A stretch of DNA of 64,000 nucleotides from positions 186,001 to 250,000 of the forward strand of contig JAHQRK010000022.1 in the NCBI GenBank assembly GCA_019828595.1, in the 5' to 3' direction. Positions 39,793 to 51,200 of the stretch are shown piece after piece. The notes beneath the pieces were generated by a model. That model was not told where the DNA came from and searched no databases. It saw nothing but the letters and a program-made list of their open reading frames with translations. Origin of the DNA: Aphanomyces cochlioides. Taxonomy: Eukaryota; Oomycota; Saprolegniomycetes; Saprolegniales; Verrucalvaceae. Every line of letters starts with the position of its first letter. The stretch's first letter is position 1. Position numbers and translations under genes: made by a program.

Positions 39793-42700
39793 TTAATTTG
39801 GGGCTGAAGGTTGGAGCGCGAGCAAAGTCGGGTACTTGGCTACCAGTGGGCGATAGACAGGTTGTCTATGCAAAGTATTGATTGCTGAAATTGCTTCCAC
39901 TCGTTGAGGGCTGTCAACTTCTTGGAGGCGAAGCCATCTGCGGATCGATGCATGCCATCGGATGAAGCTGACTTCTTGCCAAATTTCTGGCGGAGGCGGC
40001 TCCTTCGATTCGAACTTGGCGGCGTTGTGCGTTGTCCAAATATAGTGAAGGTTGGAAGCACACAGAAGAGCCCAGAGCACAAACAGTATGTCTTGAAGCT
40101 GGCTACCGCGTTCGTTGACTTGAAAGCGGTCGATGTTGGTGATGGCAGTCCAATCGAAATTGACACCGAAGCATCGCCAAGCGGTCGCGTGAAAACGCCA
40201 AAGGGGATACACGCGAGAGCAGGTGTGGAAGGCGTGGTGTTGGTTCTCCGGTGCGTCGCAATTGGTATAGACACAGCAAATTACGTCTGGCTGCTGAGGT
40301 TGCAAGTAGAACAAGCGCGAGTTGACAGGCAGCATGTTGAACAACAGTCGAAACCAAACGTCGCCATGGAGGGGAGGCGGCCAACGGCATGTTTTGCGGA
40401 TGAGTCGCACGTAGGTCGCAATATCTTGTTGCTCGACGCGGGACGATGTCGCCACTGGGTGCGGTTTTCCATCCGAAGGGGCGTGATGCGCCAAACGTGA
40501 TACGAGTCGCTTGGGCCAACGCTCGAAGGATAGCAATTGATCTTTGAAAAGTGCCTTGAAAGGGTGACTTGTTGTGTATCGATATCGGTCAAAGCAGTTC
40601 CAGTTCGAACGCCAGACGTGCGGAGGACTTGGTCGAATATCTTGGTGAGGTGGCTATAAACTTGACCAGCACGTTCGGGTGCTGCAAATCCCATCGCGCC
40701 GTTCGCTTGTAACGTCACTTGTGCCGCACGGTTGTTGGATGACAGTCGATCAATAAACGCAGCTCTTGTAGGCCATGTCCCTTGCCGTGTCAAGAAGTCT
40801 TTGAGGCAGTGGAAACCGTTTTGAGACGCATGTCTACACCATCGACGACACAGAGCAGTCTTCACGACATTTGATGTAGCACCCGCAGGACCAACTTGCA
40901 GAGCGGGGTAGGATGTCAGCCACACGGGGAGGTTCAAAAGTTCTTCGAGGCTTGGTGGCGAAGCGGTTCGCTTGGCCATAGGTGTGGCGGCCCATTGATG
41001 CCAAATGTCGTGCCAAAGAGGATGCAGCTCCCACAAAAACAACCACTTGGAGCTGTGGTTGGGGAAGTACGTGAGAAAGTCGAACGGGTGGGTGTCGCGA
41101 TACAGCTTGTTCATGACACGGGAAAATTGTCTCTTGACAAGCAACTTCCATGGGGCAAATGTGTTGGGTGAATTGGGCTGCATCAAGAGTTGGAGCCGCA
41201 GCAGTCGCTGAGTCCGAAGCTTCGAAGCCACATGCGGAATACCGAGGCCGAGTTTTTGATCGAACTGCCACTTGCGGCAAATAGTTGAGCGATGATGGTC
41301 GGTGATTTGCGTCTTCCGACCAAGGATGTACTTGTTGACCATTCTTTGCCAAACGGCAACCATCGTTGGAGGCACATACACTGCAGCCGTGACATGCCAT
41401 AACAACGACAACAACATGGTCGATACGATGAGTTTGCGGCCTTGGATGGTTCGCGCACGACTTCCCCACGTTTGAAACGCAGCCAGAAACTTGTCGTTCA
41501 GTTGCTGGACTTGAAAATCGCGCGGCAGTCGGTGGCCAAAGAGAATACCAAGGTATTTCACTGGCTTCTCGCTCGGCAAGACGTTCAAGAGGCCACCATC
41601 GTCGATGTCTTCGATATCGAGATTGTTGTTGAGCGCCAAAGTCATGCACTTGGCAACGTTGAGACGAGCTCCAGACACAGAGCAAAAGTCTTCGACAATT
41701 GCCATTTGCTCGACCGCCGCTTGGAGGGATGACGAGAGTAGAGTCGTGTCGTCGGCAAAGTAGATGCTCGTCAGTGAGTCTCCATTTGGAAGGGGAATAC
41801 CAAAATCAGGAGATCCGCGTAGCATTTCGCCGAGTGGCTCGAGGTAAAGTACGAAGAGCATGCACGATAGGGGGCAACCTTGCTTGACTCCGCGGGTAGG
41901 CCGTATGGTAGGGCCAAGACCGTCGTTGAAAATGATCTGGACCAGAGGCGTATTGTAAAGCAACTGAACCCAAGACACAAATGTGGGACCGATGTTCATC
42001 TCCTTGAGTACGTCGAAGAGAAAGCCTTGGTCAACCATATCGTATGCCTTGGAAAAGTCGAGAAACGTCGCGTAGTAGTCGTGGTCTTCATTGGTACAGA
42101 AAGTCTGCAATGCTTGTACCAGCATCACGTGGTCGTGCAAGCGACGGCCAGGGACAAAACCAGCTTGGCTTGGGTGAGCGAGGTATGGGGCAACTTGTGC
42201 AAGACGGTAGGCCAGCGCCCGCGATAGAATCTTGACTTCAACCGACATGAGAGTAATCGGCCGATAGTTGCCAGGGTCGCCTCTGTCTCCAGCCTTGAAC
42301 AAGAGCGCCACTGCACTTCGGCGTTGTTGGAGCAGGAGGTGACCGTGATGGGTGAGTTGGTAGTTGAACACCTTGAGCAGGATTTGGGCGAATACGTCCG
42401 GGGAGACTTGAAAGAAAGCTGCAGGCCAGCCGTCTGAACCAGGAGACTTGTTCGGGTTCATAGACTTGAGCGCGCCGCACAGGTCTTCCGCCGTGAGAGG
42501 ACTTTCCAGAGCGTCGCGCTGTTCTTGAGTGAGACGTCGAGTAATGGCTCGAATGATAGCTCGGCGACGGGCCCGATTCAACGGTGGTTGGTCTCTTGGA
42601 GTGACCATGATGTTTTTCCAATGAGACGTAAAACCAGCCTTGACTTCAGACGGGTCAGTCGACGTTACACCGTTGATTGTCACGGACGAGAGCGGCACTT

Positions 42701-43949
42701 TGATCCCCTTGGGTCGACGAAAAAAGTGACTGGTACCTCGCTCGTTGACGTTGGCGTGAAAGTCGAATTGCTGATCCAGGTTGAACTGTCGGTACTCGCT
42801 GCGGGCAGTGTCAAGGGCTTGACGGGCGGTATTAACAATGGATGTCTCAACGAGTCCCATGTCGAATGCTCGGCGGGAAGTAAGCCACTTCATCTTGAGG
42901 CTGTTGAGTGTGTACTTCATCGAGTCAATGTACTGGCGATGACTGACTTGGAGACGCTTCTTCATTCTCTTCAACCAGCCGTACCACTTTGCGCCAAAGT
43001 TTTGAGTGTCGTCTGCGCGCATCTCGTCCAAAAGTTGATTGGCTTCGGCCTTGATCGCTGCGACTACTTGAGGGTTCTTTAAGAGCTCACGGGGGAGGCG
43101 CCAGTAACTTCGGTCGGGAGCTCGCTGCTCGCAGGAGAGGACCACTTTGTGTTCCATGTGGTCGCCTGCAAAGCTGCTTGGGGAATAGCTTGAACGTGCG
43201 TACGTTTGAGCGACGATATCTTGGTCCACAAACAGGTAGTCGAGGCGGTTGCTTCGACCAGGGCCGCTGTAAACGCGCTCGTTGGGGTGGTGCATCCTCC
43301 ACGCATCGATAACACCAAGTGCTGAAAGCCAGGCAATGCATTCCGCCTTACCAGCGTTGTGGTCTTGGCGAGGTCGAGTCGCGTCCAGATGCTCCTCCAG
43401 GGGTAAGTTGAAATCGCCTCCGACAAAGTGAATGCTGTCGTCTTCAAAGTCGCGAGGCAGGTCGTCGAAAAACGGTGCTCGAGAGTGAGCGATAACCGGG
43501 GCATAGACGTTGTGAAAGTACACAGGAACGCCGTCCCACTGAGTTCGAACAACCATGTATCTTCCAGGTCGGTCATGGGTGGTCAAGTGTTGCAGGTCGA
43601 GGAATCCAGGCATGGATCCATGGAAATACGATGCCACACCGCAGCGCCGATTGTTGAGTGAGTCGACGCGATCAGTGCGGAGATCGTTGGTGAAAAGCTT
43701 GTATTTGCCAACGCCTACTTCGTTGTTGAGGTGGAGTTGGAAGGTTTCGAGATGTTTGATGTTATTGATTTTGGTTTCTTGAAAGAAAACGGCTTGGGTC
43801 GGAATTTGGAGTCGCCGCGCCACAAGATGTCCGTTGTCTTTCAGCCCATTGAGGTTGGCAGTGGTCAGTTCGAGTATGGGGAACTTGGTGAAGAGACCGG
43901 CCGCGACCACCTTAGCCACGGAACGCGACAGACGTTGCGTTCGCAACAT
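39793..43949 (-). pseudogene. tPhe-A ORF2, two-base insertion near the C-terminus, in A-7
   Basis: At about 40573 the copy reads TTGTTGTGTATCG where others read TTGTTGTATCG. This GT slippage shifts the frame after about residue 1125. The endonuclease and RT are intact, but the C-terminal zinc-binding region is replaced by about 97 unrelated residues. Whether such a protein retains any activity cannot be told from sequence. Confidence 0.93.
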
Positions 43950-46911
43950 CTCCCAGCATGAGTGTCTGAGTGTCGGGTTGGAACATCACTTGGTTGTCGA
44001 AGGTGGGGTCCAGGGAGCCAGCCTCATGGAATTCCAGGATCGTGGTCAAGACGTATCGCGACTTCTCGTCTTCGCCGGCATACAACGTTTCCATGATATT
44101 CCAAATCAAGAGGCCGAAGCTCGTGTCAAGCAATATGGCAGATAGCGATACGCCCGACAAACAGCGGGAGCCCAAATGAGAAGCCAGTGCAGTGACCGGG
44201 TACTTGGTAGAGGCCACGATCGCAGCATCACTGTTGTAGTACGTTGGAGCATGAATGGCCAAGAGAACTTCTGCCACAGCCAACACTTCTTCCAGGTCGC
44301 CGCGGTGGAGGGAAATCTCGTCGCCGTCAATGGTAGTATCGATGAAGTCGATGTTCTTGAATAGCTCGATGTTGCTGAAGATGGCTTGAACGTGCTCGCG
44401 GGTCATACGCACACCCCACGTCAATGAGTACAGCTGGGAGAACGGTTTGTCTCCACCCCAAGTCGCTCGAAGCCACCGATGGAGGAGGCGTTGTCTCACA
44501 AAGTACTCAAAGCATGCACGGTCTTCATCAAAAAGTCGGTGCAGTTGCAAGCCAAATTCAATCGGGGAACGCTCGAGATGGCTACACAGCATGTCGACGC
44601 GGCCGTCGTTGATGAGTTGGGCAAGGTTGAACGAGCTGTTGGTCACTGCATCTTCGACTTGGGTTGAGAGATGCAATGGAACTTTGGCTGTCTTGGTGTC
44701 GAGGTCTTGTAGTTCGGCGAGAATTTCGTCAAGAGACATTTCTATGCGCTTGGGAACGCCATCTTGGATCTTGGTGCCGCCGACAAATTGACCGGACGTA
44801 GGGAGGTGGGGAGGGTCATCCGAGACGTCCAGCTTGGGTACAATCGTTGAGATCTTGTAATCGCCAAACTGAGCAACGTGTTCCTCGGGGTTGACACACA
44901 CACGTTCGTCGAGGGCTTCAAACATGTTGGGCGAAATCCAAGAGCGGCCATGCTCGGGGGAATCCACTTGCTGTTGCGTCTTCTTGCGCTTGCCTCTCGA
45001 CGCCTTGACGCCAGTCCACTGCGGAGGGTTGGCTTGCGCAGTTTTCCGACGTTTTGGCGCCTTGGGAGTCGAAGAAGGCGGGTTGGTTGGGCTGGGAGCT
45101 GGCTTGTTCAATCCATATTGGCGGGACGTTGCATCAAGGTCCAAACGAACCAAGTTCTTGTCACGAAAATACCACCCTTGACCGTACACGCGGAGACAAC
45201 GGCCCTTGAAAAGAATTTCTTCGACGAGACGGCCGTCGCGCTGTATGGTCGTTGGTACGGAGGTTCCTTCAAAGTAAAGGCGGTACCGAGAGCTCGCCAT
45301 ACCGCTTGAAGAGGAAACGTTGGGGTAGGAGCCCCACAGGAAGCGTGGCTCCAACTTGGTCATGACGTCGAAGATCAGGCGCTCTTCGTCTTGATCTTGA
45401 AGGCCTTGAGGGATGTCCATGAAAAATCCGCCGAGGACGTGCGGAACGTTCATCGTGAAGTGTTGGGACGAGCCATCTCGAGCGACTTGAATCTTAAACG
45501 CGATGCCTCGCAGCTTCGTCATCGCTTCGTGAGAGGCAACACCCCACTTGAGCATGCGGTTCGGGATGTCCTTCTCGCATCTCACAATGTCAGCAATCGC
45601 AGTGTCGAGGCCGAGGGCTTGGTTGTCGAAAAGGATCGATGCCATGGCAGCTGAAACATCGATGGTCTTCGTGTGTGCACCCGTGGGCATCTGCAACCAG
45701 CCGACGATGCCGCGCGCCGAGTGCTTCTGGATCGGGAGGGTGTCTTCAAACGTGAGGGTTCCAGCAGCACGCTTGCGAAGGAGGGGTTCGAGTTCCTCCA
45801 TCGTGGGCTGGTAAGGAGCAACGTCCTTGGTCTTGATGGCCTTGGCAGACTGAGACCGCTGTTGCGCTTGGAAGGCCCATACGTCGTTGGGGGCCTGGCG
45901 GTTGTTGGGTTGGCCACGGCCAGGTGTCTGGGCTCCGCCAGATTGAGAAATGTTTTCCAAATGCGATCCGGGTGAAGCCTGAGACGATGGCTGGCGGACT
46001 GAGTGAGAGTCCGAGTCGTGCGTCAGACCAACACTCAAGCGTGCGTCAGAGGCTTGGTCTTGTCCGGACCCTGTCCCATGGTGGACAGAGTCACACGTTT
46101 GACCTTCACTCGCGTTGGACTTCGAGAAGCTTCCATGGGTGACTTGGTCTTGAGTATTCCCATGACCAACACTGGCCACAGGGTTGTTCGCGATTGTTCC
46201 AGATCTTGCCCGATGATTCTTCGAGAAGAGACCATCACTCATGGAGCGACTAGTCTCGATGGGATCTTGACCTGTCGCCAGAGTGGACTTGTCGCTCGGG
46301 GGATTCTTCGAGAAGGGACCTTCACTCAGGGATGGACTGTTCTCGAATCTTCCTTGACATGTCGTCATGTTGACGTCGGTGCTTGAGCGAGTCTTCGAGA
46401 AGCCACTATCACTCGTCGAGAGAACATTCTCGAAAGGAACAGAACCCAACGGAGTCTTGCCAGGCAAGCCACCATCACTCACGATGGACGTGGTTGATGG
46501 AGATTCTTCGGGCAAGGTCGTTGACGTCATGAGCACATCTTCCGAGGTTGGAACGCCGTCTTGCCAGGCTTCGTCGCAAGTGTCAGAGGTCGTTGGATCA
46601 TTCGCGGGATCGCAAGCCTTCGTCGAGCGAGTCACAGGCAAGGGTTCAAAACGGCGCGGTTTCGAAGGGGTTGCACGTTGACGTGGAAACGGAACGCGCG
46701 TTGGAGTAGGGAGCGGATTCGTAGACGCGTCATGATGCGAAGCGTTGGAAGCATCGTCGACGTCCTCTTCCAACGACGACGCCATGTCGGTATCGCTTGG
46801 GGATGGGTCAGCAACGACGATGACGTCCATATCGCTGGGGCTGGACGCCGAGGGAGAGAACGCGGAGGAGCAAGATGGGGCACGAGGGTTGGTCGAGCGG
46901 GTAGCAACCAT
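43912..46911 (-). CDS. tPhe-A ORF1 protein (999 aa), intact in A-7
   Basis: The frame is open from ATG 46911. It belongs to the CQG subfamily with A-1 and A-8. Confidence 0.88.
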   Translation of the reverse strand: MVATRSTNPRAPSCSSAFSPSASSPSDMDVIVVADPSPSDTDMASSLEEDVDDASNASHHDASTNPLPTPTRVPFPRQRATPSKPRRFEPLPVTRSTKACDPANDPTTSDTCDEAWQDGVPTSEDVLMTSTTLPEESPSTTSIVSDGGLPGKTPLGSVPFENVLSTSDSGFSKTRSSTDVNMTTCQGRFENSPSLSEGPFSKNPPSDKSTLATGQDPIETSRSMSDGLFSKNHRARSGTIANNPVASVGHGNTQDQVTHGSFSKSNASEGQTCDSVHHGTGSGQDQASDARLSVGLTHDSDSHSVRQPSSQASPGSHLENISQSGGAQTPGRGQPNNRQAPNDVWAFQAQQRSQSAKAIKTKDVAPYQPTMEELEPLLRKRAAGTLTFEDTLPIQKHSARGIVGWLQMPTGAHTKTIDVSAAMASILFDNQALGLDTAIADIVRCEKDIPNRMLKWGVASHEAMTKLRGIAFKIQVARDGSSQHFTMNVPHVLGGFFMDIPQGLQDQDEERLIFDVMTKLEPRFLWGSYPNVSSSSGMASSRYRLYFEGTSVPTTIQRDGRLVEEILFKGRCLRVYGQGWYFRDKNLVRLDLDATSRQYGLNKPAPSPTNPPSSTPKAPKRRKTAQANPPQWTGVKASRGKRKKTQQQVDSPEHGRSWISPNMFEALDERVCVNPEEHVAQFGDYKISTIVPKLDVSDDPPHLPTSGQFVGGTKIQDGVPKRIEMSLDEILAELQDLDTKTAKVPLHLSTQVEDAVTNSSFNLAQLINDGRVDMLCSHLERSPIEFGLQLHRLFDEDRACFEYFVRQRLLHRWLRATWGGDKPFSQLYSLTWGVRMTREHVQAIFSNIELFKNIDFIDTTIDGDEISLHRGDLEEVLAVAEVLLAIHAPTYYNSDAAIVASTKYPVTALASHLGSRCLSGVSLSAILLDTSFGLLIWNIMETLYAGEDEKSRYVLTTILEFHEAGSLDPTFDNQVMFQPDTQTLMLGDVANATSVAFRG

Positions 46912-46948
46912 ATTGTCAGATAGCGTAGAGTGGTACTGCGGGGTAGCT

Positions 46949-46963
46949 GGCAAATTGGAAACT

Positions 46964-46965
<2 letters not shown>
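46949..46965 (-). promoter_or_regulatory. Element A-7 initiator plus flanking promoter region
   Basis: This motif is identical to the other copies; the predicted +1 is 46963, next to the first base of the tRNA on the opposite strand. Confidence 0.5.
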
Positions 46966-47011
<46 letters not shown>

Positions 47012-47036
47012 ACTGGTTCGATCCCGGTTCGTGGCA
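46964..47036 (+). tRNA. tRNA-Phe (GAA), intact
   Basis: The sequence is identical to 1969-2041 over 73 nt. It lies directly at the 5' end of A-7 and is followed by spacer copy 4. Confidence 0.97.
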
Positions 47037-47039
47037 TTG

Positions 47040-47043
47040 TTTT
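47040..47043 (+). terminator. Pol III T-run terminator
   Basis: TTTT begins 4 nt after the tRNA end. Confidence 0.75.
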
Positions 47044-47172
47044 CACCACCACGCCTGCTTTTTCATTCACAACATCGCACCCTTCTTTTACACCACGGAG
47101 CGCACTTACACGCGCACACACTAACACATTGGACTTGTCCATTTCATTCACAACTCACACACCAACATAACC

Positions 47173-47757
47173 ATGGACTGCACCTTTTACACTGCCATTC
47201 AAATTGCAAAGACAAAACACAGCATCCACGCACAGAATGCGATGCCATACATTCCTCCAAAGTCTCACGCCCAAGCTTGTCTCGCTCCTCTCTCAACGAT
47301 CGAATGAAGCACAACTCATTCTCATGTCTTACTCTCGACAGCACACACAACCAAAATGGCGTCTAAGCAAGACGTTGATGTTTTCAGCGACAATACACAT
47401 TACAAGGCGATGGCTTCCTTCAGGACAGCACACACTTAACAATCATACGCGGAGGAGTTCCATCATGTAGAGGCCATGCATCATATGCTGGACGTCGTAT
47501 CGTGTTCTCTTCAAAGAGCTATGAATAGAAAGAACGACCCATCCAATGCATGTGAAAGTTGCACGTAATGTGGAGCAAGCATACGTTGTCCACACTGATT
47601 CAAGTTCGACGAGGAGAATACTCTATGCTCCAAAAAGTGCTCTTTTGACGACTTCTCGAGGCGAGGGACAATGACCCTCGATTTCTGTCAATATTCCGAT
47701 CTCATTCGAATCCCTCCTGTGGATAGTTCTTTCAACCACACATCGTTTGCTTTCTGA
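47173..47757 (+). pseudogene. Degenerate Cys-rich frame, copy 4
   Basis: The frame and four stops are the same as in copies 2 and 3. Confidence 0.35.
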
Positions 47758-48087
47758 GCTACAAGACTCTAGATATTACTGTAGGATGAATTTTTATGTC
47801 ATTGCTTTAAAGTATATGTCATAGCATGGGAATCGCCAGAAGAAAGGACCATGACGTGGTTAGCGAAGCATGGGCAGACGAGTGTATTCCCTGTGATGTG
47901 GAAATGAAACGGGATACTTTGTAGTATGGGATGTCAGTTAGTTGACAATGGTGTGTTTGAGTGTGCGTGTTGTTGCATAAGCTGAAGGAGGTAGTGTTCA
48001 GGGTGTATGGGAGGTGTTGTCAGGTGTGTGTATGTGTGTGGAAGAGGACGTGCGAGTGTGTGTGCATGGTCCTATGGAAGCATATAC

Positions 48088-48101
48088 GCCGCGATAGCTC
48101 A
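48088..48101 (+). repeat. 14-nt tRNA-Phe 5' stub before A-8
   Basis: GCCGCGATAGCTCA follows the native spacer end CATATAC. Confidence 0.95.
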
Positions 48102-48258
48102 CTGCAATGGGGAGGTATATTAATAGACTTTCAATATCTACTAATACTAATATTGCCTACTAACGGCTCATCCCACTTCCAAATGCTTCAGCAGATTTTC
48201 TACTTTGGGCTTTGGAGTACAGCGATTTTTGACTTGTTGAATAAATACTTGGGGCTTG

Positions 48259-51200
48259 TTAATTTGGGGCTGAAGGTTGGAGCGCGAGCAAAGTCGGGTA
48301 CTTGGCTACCAGTGGGCGATAGACAGGTTGTCTATGCAAAGTATTGATTGCTGAAATTGCTTCCACTCGTTGAGGGCTGTCAACTTCTTGGAGGCGAAGC
48401 CATCTGCGGATCGATGCATGCCATCGGATGAAGCTGACTTCTTGCCAAATTTCTGGCGGAGGCGGCTCCTTCGATTCGAACTTGGCGGCGTTGTGCGTTG
48501 TCCAAATATAGTGAAGGTTGGAAGCACACAGAAGAGCCCAGAGCACAAACAGTATGTCTTGAAGCTGGCTACCGCGTTCGTTGACTTGAAAGCGGTCGAT
48601 GTTGGTGATGGCAGTCCAATCGAAATTGACACCGAAGCATCGCCAAGCGGTCGCGTGAAAACGCCAAAGGGGATACACGCGAGAGCAGGTGTGGAAGGCG
48701 TGGTGTTGGTTCTCCGGTGCGTCGCAATTGGTATAGACACAGCAAATTACGTCTGGCTGCTGAGGTTGCAAGTAGAACAAGCGCGAGTTGACAGGCAGCA
48801 TGTTGAACAACAGTCGAAACCAAACGTCGCCATGGAGGGGAGGCGGCCAACGGCATGTTTTGCGGATGAGTCGCACGTAGGTCGCAATATCTTGTTGCTC
48901 GACGCGGGACGATGTCGCCACTGGGTGCGGTTTTCCATCCGAAGGGGCGTGATGCGCCAAACGTGATACGAGTCGCTTGGGCCAACGCTCGAAGGATAGC
49001 AATTGATCTTTGAAAAGTGCCTTGAAAGGGTGACTTGTTGTATCGATATCGGTCAAAGCAGTTCCAGTTCGAACGCCAGACGTGCGGAGGACTTGGTCGA
49101 ATATCTTGGTGAGGTGGCTATAAACTTGACCAGCACGTTCGGGTGCTGCAAATCCCATCGCGCCGTTCGCTTGTAACGTCACTTGTGCCGCACGGTTGTT
49201 GGATGACAGTCGATCAATAAACGCAGCTCTTGTAGGCCATGTCCCTTGCCGTGTCAAGAAGTCTTTGAGGCAGTGGAAACCGTTTTGAGACGCATGTCTA
49301 CACCATCGACGACACAGAGCAGTCTTCACGACATTTGATGTAGCACCCGCAGGACCAACTTGCAGAGCGGGGTAGGATGTCAGCCACACGGGGAGGTTCA
49401 AAAGTTCTTCGAGGCTTGGTGGCGAAGCGGTTCGCTTGGCCATAGGTGTGGCGGCCCATTGATGCCAAATGTCGTGCCAAAGAGGATGCAGCTCCCACAA
49501 AAACAACCACTTGGAGCTGTGGTTGGGGAAGTACGTGAGAAAGTCGAACGGGTGGGTGTCGCGATACAGCTTGTTCATGACACGGGAAAATTGTCTCTTG
49601 ACAAGCAACTTCCATGGGGCAAATGTGTTGGGTGAATTGGGCTGCATCAAGAGTTGGAGCCGCAGCAGTCGCTGAGTCCGAAGCTTCGAAGCCACATGCG
49701 GAATACCGAGGCCGAGTTTTTGATCGAACTGCCACTTGCGGCAAATAGTTGAGCGATGATGGTCGGTGATTTGCGTCTTCCGACCAAGGATGTACTTGTT
49801 GACCATTCTTTGCCAAACGGCAACCATCGTTGGAGGCACATACACTGCAGCCGTGACATGCCATAACAACGACAACAACATGGTCGATACGATGAGTTTG
49901 CGGCCTTGGATGGTTCGCGCACGACTTCCCCACGTTTGAAACGCAGCCAGAAACTTGTCGTTCAGTTGCTGGACTTGAAAATCGCGCGGCAGTCGGTGGC
50001 CAAAGAGAATACCAAGGTATTTCACTGGCTTCTCGCTCGGCAAGACGTTCAAGAGGCCACCATCGTCGATGTCTTCGATATCGAGATTGTTGTTGAGCGC
50101 CAAAGTCATGCACTTGGCAACGTTGAGACGAGCTCCAGACACAGAGCAAAAGTCTTCGACAATTGCCATTTGCTCGACCGCCGCTTGGAGGGATGACGAG
50201 AGTAGAGTCGTGTCGTCGGCAAAGTAGATGCTCGTCAGTGAGTCTCCATTTGGAAGGGGAATACCAAAATCAGGAGATCCGCGTAGCATTTCGCCGAGTG
50301 GCTCGAGGTAAAGTACGAAGAGCATGCACGATAGGGGGCAACCTTGCTTGACTCCGCGGGTAGGCCGTATGGTAGGGCCAAGACCGTCGTTGAAAATGAT
50401 CTGGACCAGAGGCGTATTGTAAAGCAACTGAACCCAAGACACAAATGTGGGACCGATGTTCATCTCCTTGAGTACGTCGAAGAGAAAGCCTTGGTCAACC
50501 ATATCGTATGCCTTGGAAAAGTCGAGAAACGTCGCGTAGTAGTCGTGGTCTTCATTGGTACAGAAAGTCTGCAATGCTTGTACCAGCATCACGTGGTCGT
50601 GCAAGCGACGGCCAGGGACAAAACCAGCTTGGCTTGGGTGAGCGAGGTATGGGGCAACTTGTGCAAGACGGTAGGCCAGCGCCCGCGATAGAATCTTGAC
50701 TTCAACCGACATGAGAGTAATCGGCCGATAGTTGCCAGGGTCGCCTCTGTCTCCAGCCTTGAACAAGAGCGCCACTGCACTTCGGCGTTGTTGGAGCAGG
50801 AGGTGACCGTGATGGGTGAGTTGGTAGTTGAACACCTTGAGCAGGATTTGGGCGAATACGTCCGGGGAGATTTGAAAGAAAGCTGCAGGCCAGCCGTCTG
50901 AACCAGGAGACTTGTTCGGGTTCATAGACTTGAGCGCACCGCACAGGTCTTCCGCCGTGAGAGGACTTTCCAGAGCGTCGCGCTGTTCTTGAGTGAGACG
51001 TCGAGTAATGGCTCGAATGATAGCTCGGCGACGGGCCCGATTCAACGGTGGTTGGTCTCTTGGAGTGACCATGATGTTTTTCCAATGAGACGTAAAACCA
51101 GCCTTGACTTCAGACGGGTCAGTCGACGTTACACCGTTGATTGTCACGGACGAGAGCGGCACTTTGATCCCCTTGGGTCGACGAAAAAAGTGACTGGTAC

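Larger units (their letters stand above)
39636..46963 (-). mobile_element. tPhe-A copy A-7, full length
   Basis: 7,328 bp, with a 2-nt insertion in ORF2. Its 5' end abuts an intact tRNA-Phe, so it is the newest member of its array. Confidence 0.93.
47037..48087 (+). repeat. tRNA-Phe locus spacer, copy 4 (1,051 bp)
   Basis: This is the same as the other spacers, with A for G near 47789. It contains the degenerate frame at 47173-47757. Confidence 0.9.
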